The position numbers and the translations under genes were made by a program. The notes under the pieces were generated by a model. It had not been told where the DNA came from. It did not search any database and saw nothing but the letters and a program-made list of their open reading frames with translations. Below are positions 1-5,540 of a DNA stretch of 26,782 nucleotides, one piece after another. Within the stretch, counting starts at the first letter, position 1; each line of letters starts with the position of its first letter. This DNA is from a virus, in IMG/VR virus record IMGVR_UViG_3300034375_004677, positions 1 through 26,782 of that record; one strand, given 5' to 3'.

Positions 1-17
1 TGGCCGCCTCAACTGGA

Positions 18-47
18 CTTGACATAAGACCTTATATGTGCTACATA
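18..47 (+). promoter_or_regulatory. Sigma70-type promoter for block 1
   Basis: CTTGACA sits at 18-24 with a perfect TTGACA -35 box. A 17-base spacer after TTGACA leads to TACATA at 42-47. Read as CTTGAC-N17, the -10 is CTACAT. The same geometry recurs at 5004 and 12841, which strengthens the call. A 13-base inverted repeat (TATGT-GCT-ACATA, 35-47) overlaps the -10 and could be an operator. The first gene starts at 130, leaving a leader of roughly 75 bases. Confidence 0.7.
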
Positions 48-58
48 ATAATCCTCGC

Positions 59-116
59 GGGGGTGACTGATTCTGTCGCCCCCAACAGAACCAAAAGAGC
101 GTTAGCTACGGCTAAC
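59..116 (+). promoter_or_regulatory. Structured 5' leader with two hairpins
   Basis: The first hairpin pairs GGGGGTGAC (59-67) with GTCGCCCCC (75-83), nine pairs including one T-G wobble, with a 7-base loop. The second pairs GTTAGC (101-106) with GCTAAC (111-116) around TACG, so the RNA would carry a C(UACG)G tetraloop, a known very stable type. Neither hairpin is followed by a T run, so they are not intrinsic terminators. They lie between the promoter and the ribosome-binding site and may stabilise the mRNA 5' end or tune translation; that role is inference. Confidence 0.55.
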
Positions 117-129
117 ACAAAAGGAGCAA

Positions 130-1227
130 ATGACTATGACTACTACTAATTCCCTTCGCCTGTCCCTGTCGGACTGCGTTGACCTGATCGCCACCACGGG
201 GACGGACGTTACCTACCTGCTGCGCGGCGAGATGGGCATCGGCAAGTCGAGCATGGAGAAACCGCTGATTGCCAAGCTGGAGCAACAGACCAGTGAGGCG
301 TGGCACTTCATCTATATCGACTGCGCGTCCATGTCGGACAGTGCTGACCTGTTCATTCCGTTCCCCGACCGAGACGAGGGATACTTCGAGCGGCTACTGT
401 CCAAGCGACTAAGCAAGTATGGGCCATACGACAACCTTGTTATCATGCTTGACGAGTTCACCAAGGCTAACCGCATGGTGATGCAAGCACTCCACACGAC
501 ACTGGAGAAGCGCAAGCGACTGGGTGATACCGACTTCGAGCAGGGCAGGGTTATCATCTGCGCCACTGGCAACCTGACTGACGAGGGTGTGGGTGACGCA
601 TTGCAAGCGCACACTGGCAACCGAGTAACCGAGGTCGAGGTGCGCAAGCCTAACGCCTCCGAGTGGCTGCTGTGGGCCGCAGATAACGAGATCGACCCGC
701 CTGTCATGGCGTGGGTGAACGAGACAACGCAGGTTCTCGCCAGCTTCCGTGACCCTGACTTCAATGAGGACAATGCCTACGTGCTTAACCCCAAGAAGGT
801 GCAGCGAGCGGTGGTTACACCCCGTAGTCTGGAGAAAGCATCGTTCATTACTCGTGGGCGTAATGGCTTCTCTCGTGATGCGCTGATTGCAGCACTGGCT
901 GGCACCATCGGTGAACCCGCTGCGCGTGGCTTGACTAACTTCATCGAGTTCCAAGACCAGCTACCGAGCCGTGAGGTGATACTGAAGTCGCCGGAGACTG
1001 CGCCTGTTCCTAATAACACGTCAGTCGTAATTACCCTTGTGTTCAACCTGCTGTCTATCGTCGCACGTGATACAATCACCCCACTCATGAAGTATGTGCG
1101 CCGACTACCAGCCGAGCAACAGGCTGTATTCTGTGTCAACTTGGCACGTAACCCGATCAAGTCACCGATTGCGTTTACCAATGCGGAGTTCACCCGCTGG
1201 GCGCAAGAGAACCAAGACATTCTTTGA
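130..1227 (+). CDS. MoxR-like AAA+ ATPase
   Basis: A 365-residue AAA+ ATPase of the MoxR/AAA_5 kind, expected to use ATP to remodel or load a partner protein in the cytoplasm. Walker A is GEMGIGKS at residues 33-40, Walker B is VIMLDEF at 104-110, sensor 1 is the Asn of ATGN at 148, and a TPRSLEKAS stretch near the C-terminal side fits sensor 2. The GGAG at 123-126 lies only 3 bases before the ATG at 130; an in-frame ATG at 136 has better spacing and may be the true start. The next gene encodes a metallopeptidase/VWA protein, the usual partner type for MoxR ATPases, so the two likely form one complex. The substrate is unknown. The gene is more GC-rich than the helicase gene around 11.3-12.8 kb. 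Confidence 0.9.
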   Translation: MTMTTTNSLRLSLSDCVDLIATTGTDVTYLLRGEMGIGKSSMEKPLIAKLEQQTSEAWHFIYIDCASMSDSADLFIPFPDRDEGYFERLLSKRLSKYGPYDNLVIMLDEFTKANRMVMQALHTTLEKRKRLGDTDFEQGRVIICATGNLTDEGVGDALQAHTGNRVTEVEVRKPNASEWLLWAADNEIDPPVMAWVNETTQVLASFRDPDFNEDNAYVLNPKKVQRAVVTPRSLEKASFITRGRNGFSRDALIAALAGTIGEPAARGLTNFIEFQDQLPSREVILKSPETAPVPNNTSVVITLVFNLLSIVARDTITPLMKYVRRLPAEQQAVFCVNLARNPIKSPIAFTNAEFTRWAQENQDIL

Positions 1228-1237
1228 GGAGCAAACA

Positions 1238-2479
1238 ATGCTGACTGCTGAACGTAAACTAACCAAGGCGCGCATGGACATCATGCGTAGCGACATACCA
1301 GCGATACGCTTCTGGGGACCAGTCATGTCCGTGGGTAGCGTATCAGTGAAGAAAGGAGTGCCGACCGCATATACCAACGGACGCGACGAGGTCTATGGCG
1401 AGGAGTTTCTCGACAGGCTGAACGTCAAGGAGACGGGCTACATTGTCCTGCACGAGAACTACCACAAGGCTGGTCAACATCTTAAGATATGGCGTAAGCT
1501 ATTTGAGATCGACCCTGACCGGGCTAATCGTGCTTGTGACTACGCTGATAACCGAGACATTCTCAAGGCTGACCCTAACCAACAAGTCATAGCCATGCCG
1601 CGCAATCCGGATGGTAGCTACTTGGGTTTGTATGACCCCAAGTATGATGACGCTAGTGTGTGGGATGTTAAGCGTATCTTCGATGACCTACCTGCATCCG
1701 GTGGCGGAAGCGGAGGCGGAGGCCAAAGCCAAAACCAAGGCGGAAGCCAAGGTGGTGAAGTCATGGATGACCACGACTGGGAAGGCGCGCAAGACCTGAC
1801 CGAGGAGCAACAGAAAGAACTGGAGCGTGAGATTGATGACGCGCTGCGCCGAGGTGAGATCGAGGCCAAGAAAGCCGGAGCGGGTAAGGGTGACTTGCCT
1901 GCCGTGGTCGGGCAACTACTGCGACCGGAGATTGATTGGCGACAGGCACTACAGGAGTTTATCACTCGCAACTGTGTGCCCGATGACCTGTCAAGCTATC
2001 GCCGACCTAACCGCAAGTATGCGTGGCATGCTGACGTTGTGCTGCCTGTCCGTGATGGGGAATCGCTTACGAACCTAGTGGTAGGCGCAGACTTGTCCGG
2101 TTCTATGTGGGTAGGCGACCCGCCTGACATCAAGCGCGTGTTCACCGAGATCGTGTCCGTTGCCAACATGGTAAAGCCGCAGCAACTTGACCTGCTGTAT
2201 TGGGATTATGAAGTCGCCGGACATGAGGAGTATAAGCAAGGCGACTACCAGCACATGGCTTCCGCTATGCGGCCACGGGGTGGCGGAGGCACTGACCCTA
2301 ACTGCGTAACCCGATACCTCAAGGACAAACACATGGAGCCGGATTGCATCGTCATGATAACCGATGGCGAGACGTTCGGACGCTGGGGCGATGACTGGCC
2401 TGCCCCTGTCCTCTGGGTAATCGTCAACAACCCGAAAGTGACTGCCAAGAACGGCAAGACAATACACGTTAAACTGTAA
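1238..2479 (+). CDS. Metallopeptidase-like protein with VWA domain
   Basis: A 413-residue protein starting at the ATG at 1238, directly behind GGAGCAAAC; the open frame extends upstream inside the ATPase gene but has no comparable ribosome-binding site. The N-terminal half has an HExxH zinc-protease motif (HENYH, residues 72-76, another His at 81). A Gly/Gln/Ser-rich flexible linker spans about 154-173. The C-terminal half is a von Willebrand A domain with a complete MIDAS metal site: DLSGS at 285-289, Thr352 and Asp376 (ITDGE). This layout matches the DUF2201 family (putative metallopeptidase plus VWA-like domain). With the MoxR-like ATPase it forms a classic ATPase-VWA pair, where the VWA protein recruits the target. 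Whether the zinc site cleaves protein is unproven. Confidence 0.88.
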   Translation: MLTAERKLTKARMDIMRSDIPAIRFWGPVMSVGSVSVKKGVPTAYTNGRDEVYGEEFLDRLNVKETGYIVLHENYHKAGQHLKIWRKLFEIDPDRANRACDYADNRDILKADPNQQVIAMPRNPDGSYLGLYDPKYDDASVWDVKRIFDDLPASGGGSGGGGQSQNQGGSQGGEVMDDHDWEGAQDLTEEQQKELEREIDDALRRGEIEAKKAGAGKGDLPAVVGQLLRPEIDWRQALQEFITRNCVPDDLSSYRRPNRKYAWHADVVLPVRDGESLTNLVVGADLSGSMWVGDPPDIKRVFTEIVSVANMVKPQQLDLLYWDYEVAGHEEYKQGDYQHMASAMRPRGGGGTDPNCVTRYLKDKHMEPDCIVMITDGETFGRWGDDWPAPVLWVIVNNPKVTAKNGKTIHVKL

Positions 2480-2501
2480 CCAAACCAAAAGGAGCAAACC
2501 A

Positions 2502-3359
2502 ATGAGCATTTCAACTTCAGCTACAATCGTAGAGCTTAGCCTGTCCGTGTGGACTGCTAACAAAATCGACAAGGACGCGAGCCGTAAGGTGACTGGAGAC
2601 AACTACGCCAGTGATGAGGCCGGACTGTTCCGCAAGAACCTGATGGCTGGCACAAGCAAGCGTAAGGAGATAGCGGACATGGCCGCTGGCATCCGCGAGT
2701 GGAACAACCGCATGACCCTGCCTTGGGCCGACCGAGGTGGCCGACTACTGCCTACGTCTATGTTCCTAGACTTTAAGCGTCAGCTAGACGCACGGCGAGA
2801 CAAGTTCGAGCGAGCGGTCGAAGAGTTTGTGCAGGACTACCCTGTCCTCGTGCAGAACGCACGACAGCACTTGGGCAACTTGTTCAACCCTGAAGACTAC
2901 CCGTCACAGGAAGAGGTGGCATCCAAGTTCGGCTTCCGTGTTGTGTTCTCACCTGTCCCTGATTCGGGTGACTTCCGCTTGGACATACCAGCGCAGGAGT
3001 TAGAGCAGATGAAGCAGGACTACGACGAGGCGTTCGACAACCGACTGAGCGATGCGATGCGGGAACCATGGGAGCGACTGCATGGCATGTTGAGCCGCAT
3101 GTCCGAGAAGCTGGGTAAGGCTATTGAGCAGGAAGGTAAGGGTATGCGCTGGCACGATACGTTCATGACCAACGCTACTGATATGTGCAGCATGCTGACG
3201 CACCTTAACCTGACCAAAGACCCCAAGCTGGAAGCGGCACGGCGTGACCTTGAACGCGCTATATCCGGCGTGGACATCGAGGATGTTAAGGAGGACGCAG
3301 GCGTTCGTGAGGACGTGAAGGGTAAGCTGGACAGCATCCTAAAGAGTTACGAGTGGTAG
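2502..3359 (+). CDS. DUF3150-like protein, third gene of the MoxR-VWA module
   Basis: A 285-residue mostly helical, charged soluble protein with no signal peptide or membrane segment. A stretch around residues 90-150 (pattern of F-E-x-x-V-E-E-F then a Y-P, then a basic/aromatic KFGFRVVFSPV segment) reminds me of DUF3150 proteins, which I recall sitting beside MoxR ATPases and VWA proteins in phages and bacteria; this match is from memory and not verified. It starts at ATG 2502 behind GGAGCAAAC (2491-2499). The C-terminal third is rich in Asp/Glu/Lys helices. A likely role is substrate or adaptor protein for the ATPase-VWA complex, by position only. Confidence 0.7.
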   Translation: MSISTSATIVELSLSVWTANKIDKDASRKVTGDNYASDEAGLFRKNLMAGTSKRKEIADMAAGIREWNNRMTLPWADRGGRLLPTSMFLDFKRQLDARRDKFERAVEEFVQDYPVLVQNARQHLGNLFNPEDYPSQEEVASKFGFRVVFSPVPDSGDFRLDIPAQELEQMKQDYDEAFDNRLSDAMREPWERLHGMLSRMSEKLGKAIEQEGKGMRWHDTFMTNATDMCSMLTHLNLTKDPKLEAARRDLERAISGVDIEDVKEDAGVREDVKGKLDSILKSYEW

Positions 3360-3369
3360 AGGGCAGTCG

Positions 3370-3519
3370 ATGCGTAAGCAATACAACGACGGCATTACAG
3401 TGAACGACCTAAAGCATAGGGAGAACATGCGTAAGGGCAGCGAGCGACTGCTGCATGAACTACAGCAATGGCATCCGGAGATCATCCGGCAGCTAACTAA
3501 AAACAAAGGAGCAAACTAA
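3370..3519 (+). CDS. Small charged protein, 49 residues
   Basis: A short open frame starting MRKQYNDGITVNDLKHREN and ending QLTKNKGAN. A GAGGG sequence lies just upstream of the ATG. Its last codons (AAA GGA GCA AAC TAA) double as the ribosome-binding site of the next gene, and its TAA overlaps the next ATG as TAATG, the coupling seen elsewhere in this genome. The protein is helical and charged with no recognised domain. It fills what would otherwise be the only gap in this part of the operon. No function can be assigned. Confidence 0.6.
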   Translation: MRKQYNDGITVNDLKHRENMRKGSERLLHELQQWHPEIIRQLTKNKGAN

Positions 3520-4448
3520 TGTTTAAGAACCCAGTGACTAACGAGTATTTCGTTACCTCTAACAATCCAGACGTAGTGGTCGAGATACCTAAACCAGTGG
3601 CCGAGGAAGCTAAGAGACGCCACGATATAACTCTAACAGACTCTTACTTCCACGCCGTGCTGGAATTGGCGGAGATGATTAGGTTGGTCCAGAAAAAACG
3701 TCCGCATTGGACGTTTAAAAACACGATTGACTACGCATGGAACTTAGCCCCGCCGCCAGAGGGCCACATAAATATCGAGAAAGTGCAGGTCTATGATGGC
3801 GATGACCACCTTGGGTGGGTAGGCTGGGGCCGGAAAAATGGCTGGGGTAGTAGAGTATACGAGTTCGACAACTTTCGCCTCAGAGGCGCACGGACTCGTA
3901 ACAGTGCTAACTACAGCAGTAAGGTAGAGACTGCCGCTTCACGTATAATCAAGACGTTCCATTCCAAGACCCCCAAGGAACTAATGGACGATGCTGTTAC
4001 TAACGTAAGCAAAGCCGCGCACAACAACGCGTCAGACAAGCGGCATGAATATCACATGGCATACAAGAAAATATCTAATGCGGTCGAAAAGTTCGTAGTC
4101 GCTAACTGGCAGCACATCCAACCGGAGCTAGGTGATATTGCAAGTGCTATGGACTTGCCCGAACTTATCGCAACCGCCAAGCGAGCCAGCGCATTGAACG
4201 AGGTTTATCGGGATGGGCACGGCTGGGTTATCCTAGCGCAGACTAACGGACGCTACATCACTAGGCGCGATGGGATAATCAATACATATACAGACGCAGA
4301 CCTGCCTGACCGGATGCGCATGGGACTTGGCCTACTCAAGATGGTAGAAGATGGCGCTGCTATTGCTGGGATAGGTGTAAGAGGTAAGGACAATGTGTTC
4401 TTCGTCACCGACGAAATGAAGGAGGGAGAACGTGAGACCACCACCTGA
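3519..4448 (+). CDS. Hypothetical phage protein, 309 residues
   Basis: The ATG at 3519 overlaps the preceding TAA by one base and follows GGAGCAAAC (3508-3516). I do not recognise the family. A Gly/Trp-rich segment near residues 100-112 (LGWVGWGRKNGWGSR) precedes a YEFDNFRLRGARTRNS stretch that looks like a beta-rich core with a basic surface. The middle is a helical region with many Ala, Lys and His (about 130-210). The C-terminal 80 residues contain short beta-like repeats (GHGWVILAQTNGRYITRR). No signal peptide or membrane segment is seen. It shares the operon with the MoxR-VWA module, so a related role is possible but unsupported. Confidence 0.8.
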   Translation: MFKNPVTNEYFVTSNNPDVVVEIPKPVAEEAKRRHDITLTDSYFHAVLELAEMIRLVQKKRPHWTFKNTIDYAWNLAPPPEGHINIEKVQVYDGDDHLGWVGWGRKNGWGSRVYEFDNFRLRGARTRNSANYSSKVETAASRIIKTFHSKTPKELMDDAVTNVSKAAHNNASDKRHEYHMAYKKISNAVEKFVVANWQHIQPELGDIASAMDLPELIATAKRASALNEVYRDGHGWVILAQTNGRYITRRDGIINTYTDADLPDRMRMGLGLLKMVEDGAAIAGIGVRGKDNVFFVTDEMKEGERETTT

Positions 4449-4560
4449 CAGCTACTTGCGTAAGTTTAACGAGCGAGTGTTCCAGCATATACACGAGCAA
4501 GATGTAGAGAAATTCCTAAGGAAGGAGATGGGAGATGACCCAATACAGAGTGCTACGTAG
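4432..4560 (+). CDS. Small hypothetical protein, 42 residues
   Basis: Starts with GTG at 4432, inside the end of the previous gene, behind a strong GGAGGGAG sequence; ends at TAG 4558-4560. The product is MRPPPDSYLRKFNERVFQH followed by an acidic/basic helix ending in DDPIQSAT. It overlaps the gene before it by 17 bases and the gene after it by 26 bases. It looks soluble with no known domain. Confidence rests on the ribosome-binding site and the tight packing only. Confidence 0.5.
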   Translation: MRPPPDSYLRKFNERVFQHIHEQDVEKFLRKEMGDDPIQSAT

Positions 4561-4702
4561 CTATACGGTTACCGAGATATACGAGCTAGAAGCAGACGAT
4601 CCAGACACTGCCGCCCAGCGCGTCGAACAAGACGGAGCGGGGTTCGTGAAATCGTATGATGGCGAGTACGAATCAACAGAAGTGGAGACTGTAAATGGCT
4701 AA
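4535..4702 (+). CDS. Small acidic protein, 55 residues
   Basis: ATG at 4535 with AGGAG at 4523-4527, an ideal 7-base spacing. The product begins MTQYRVLRSYTVTEIYELEA and then has a run of Asp/Glu/Ala (DDPDTAAQRVEQDG). The alternating beta-then-helix pattern (YRVLRSYTVTEIYELEADDPDTA) resembles short phage and plasmid proteins with a beta-strand, an acidic turn and one helix that I have seen annotated only as hypothetical. It overlaps the next gene by 8 bases (ATGGCTAA). Confidence 0.55.
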   Translation: MTQYRVLRSYTVTEIYELEADDPDTAAQRVEQDGAGFVKSYDGEYESTEVETVNG

Positions 4703-4841
4703 GACTGTAGGTGCAAGTAAGATTATTTTGAATGACACGCACCGCAAGGGCACGAGCATCGGGCGGGGCAAAATCAAATTCAGCACCATGAACAAACACA
4801 AGAAGCGCAGCTTCAAGAAGTATAGAGGACAAGGGCGATGA
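4695..4841 (+). CDS. Small very basic protein, 48 residues
   Basis: ATG at 4695 behind GTGGAG with 7-base spacing; stop TGA 4839-4841 overlaps the next start as ATGA. The C-terminal half is strongly basic (NKHKKRSFKKYRGQGR), which suggests nucleic acid binding. No zinc ligands or helix-turn-helix are seen. Function unknown. Confidence 0.55.
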   Translation: MAKTVGASKIILNDTHRKGTSIGRGKIKFSTMNKHKKRSFKKYRGQGR

Positions 4842-4999
4842 CTGAAGAGCAAACCACGCGCAGGGGCCGAGGGCCGGGTAAGAAAGCCGCCAAGGTTCAC
4901 ATCACTATGCGCGTGCCTAGGCATGTCTATGACTACTTCGATGGGAGTAAGATCGAGATGCGCGCAGTGTTGGAGGAACACGTAAACAAAAATATGTAG
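4838..4999 (+). CDS. Ribbon-helix-helix-like protein (BrnA-like pattern)
   Basis: A 53-residue product with ATG at 4838 and AGAGGA at 4824-4829. After a basic Gly/Arg/Lys leader (residues 8-19) comes KVHITMRVPRHVYDYF, then an MRAVLEEHV helix. This order of a beta-strand with alternating hydrophobics, a helix beginning with V-P-x-x-V, and a second helix ending in VL matches ribbon-helix-helix proteins, and particularly the C-terminal part of BrnA-type antitoxins. No toxin gene lies beside it, so it is better read as a small DNA-binding regulator. The promoter of the next block starts only 4 bases after its stop, where such a regulator could act; this is inference. Confidence 0.6.
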   Translation: MTEEQTTRRGRGPGKKAAKVHITMRVPRHVYDYFDGSKIEMRAVLEEHVNKNM

Positions 5000-5003
5000 A
5001 GGT

Positions 5004-5033
5004 GTTGACAGGCTGGGGATTTAACCCTAGCTA
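5004..5033 (+). promoter_or_regulatory. Sigma70-type promoter for the nuclease/polymerase block
   Basis: TTGACA at 5005-5010, a 17-base spacer, then TAGCTA at 5028-5033. In the CTTGAC-N17-CTATAT frame this reads GTTGAC (5004-5009) and CTAGCT (5027-5032). The -35 box is perfect and the -10 is weak by E. coli standards, but spacing and TAnnTA form are the same as at 18-47 and 12841-12870. CTAGCTAG at 5027-5034 is an 8-base palindrome over the -10. Confidence 0.62.
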
Positions 5034-5038
5034 GAGTT

Positions 5039-5096
5039 TGGGGGTAGGTGGTTTTTTGGGTTTTAGACATACCCGTTCCTTTCCCACCTACCCCCA
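5039..5096 (+). promoter_or_regulatory. Long leader hairpin upstream of VRR-NUC gene
   Basis: TGGGGGTAGGTGG (5039-5051) pairs perfectly over 13 bases with CCACCTACCCCCA (5084-5096). The 32-base loop contains a T6 run and a small inner stem GGGT/ACCC (5058-5061 with 5071-5074). The hairpin ends 6 bases before GGAGCAAAC, so it belongs to the transcript leader or is a DNA-level element such as a protein site or replication element. It is not a plain intrinsic terminator because the T run lies in the loop. Confidence 0.65.
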
Positions 5097-5112
5097 TCAA
5101 GAGGAGCAAACC

Positions 5113-5415
5113 ATGGCACAAACGCCAGAGAAAAAAGTCAAAGACAAGGTAGTGAGCATCCTCAAAGACGAGGGCGTATACTACTTCTTTCCTGCTACTT
5201 ACGGATACGGACGTAGCGGAGTGCCTGACATCATAGCATGTGCAAGCGGATACTTTGTCGGCATCGAATGTAAGGCTGGGAAGAACAAACCCACTGCCCT
5301 ACAGGTGCGCGAACTGGAAGCCATAAGGGCGGCGCGAGGTGTGGCGCTAGTGGTCAACGAGCAGAACTGGGACTCCGTGCGCGAGCTTGTCCGTAAGTTG
5401 CGGGGACTATCATGA
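5113..5415 (+). CDS. VRR-NUC domain nuclease
   Basis: A 100-residue single-domain PD-(D/E)XK nuclease of the VRR-NUC type (known from phage and FAN1-like nucleases, acting on branched or flapped DNA). The active-site set is visible: Asp39 in GVPD (36-39), then Glu52 and Lys54 in GIECKAG (50-56). A Gly/Tyr-rich segment (ATYGYGRSG) precedes the active site as in other stand-alone VRR-NUC proteins. The start is ATG 5113 behind GGAGCAAAC (5103-5111); the frame is open upstream through the leader hairpin but that part has no binding site. It probably processes replication or recombination intermediates, possibly with the polymerase encoded two genes downstream. Confidence 0.88.
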   Translation: MAQTPEKKVKDKVVSILKDEGVYYFFPATYGYGRSGVPDIIACASGYFVGIECKAGKNKPTALQVRELEAIRAARGVALVVNEQNWDSVRELVRKLRGLS

Positions 5416-5540
5416 CATCTGACAACTGGCTTGCCTTGTTTATGATCGGGGTGGTTTTGGTTACTACTTACGGACTCCTGACCGCACCAGAAATAACCGA
5501 AGAAGAGCGCAAAGACATGGAAGAGGAGTGGTGGGGTTGA
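5412..5540 (+). CDS. Small single-pass membrane protein, 42 residues
   Basis: ATG at 5412 overlaps the nuclease TGA (ATGA). The product has one hydrophobic segment at about residues 6-24 (WLALFMIGVVLVTTYGLL) and then a strongly acidic tail with PEITEEERKDMEEEWW. Its stop codon overlaps the TTG start of the polymerase gene. With N-terminus MTSDN and no positive charge before the segment, the acidic tail orientation is unclear. Possible roles include membrane anchoring or a host-takeover peptide; nothing specific is supported. Confidence 0.55.
   Translation: MTSDNWLALFMIGVVLVTTYGLLTAPEITEEERKDMEEEWWG

Noticed and set aside
59-83. Intrinsic terminator at the left end
   Set aside because: The strong G/C stem is not followed by a T run on either strand and lies just downstream of a promoter.
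312-1238. Minus-strand frames of about 150-180 codons over the MoxR-like ATPase gene
   Set aside because: No plausible ribosome-binding sites or domains; the plus strand has intact Walker and sensor motifs.
4838-4999. Toxin-antitoxin pair
   Set aside because: The product looks BrnA-like but no toxin-like gene (BrnT or RelE type) lies on either side.
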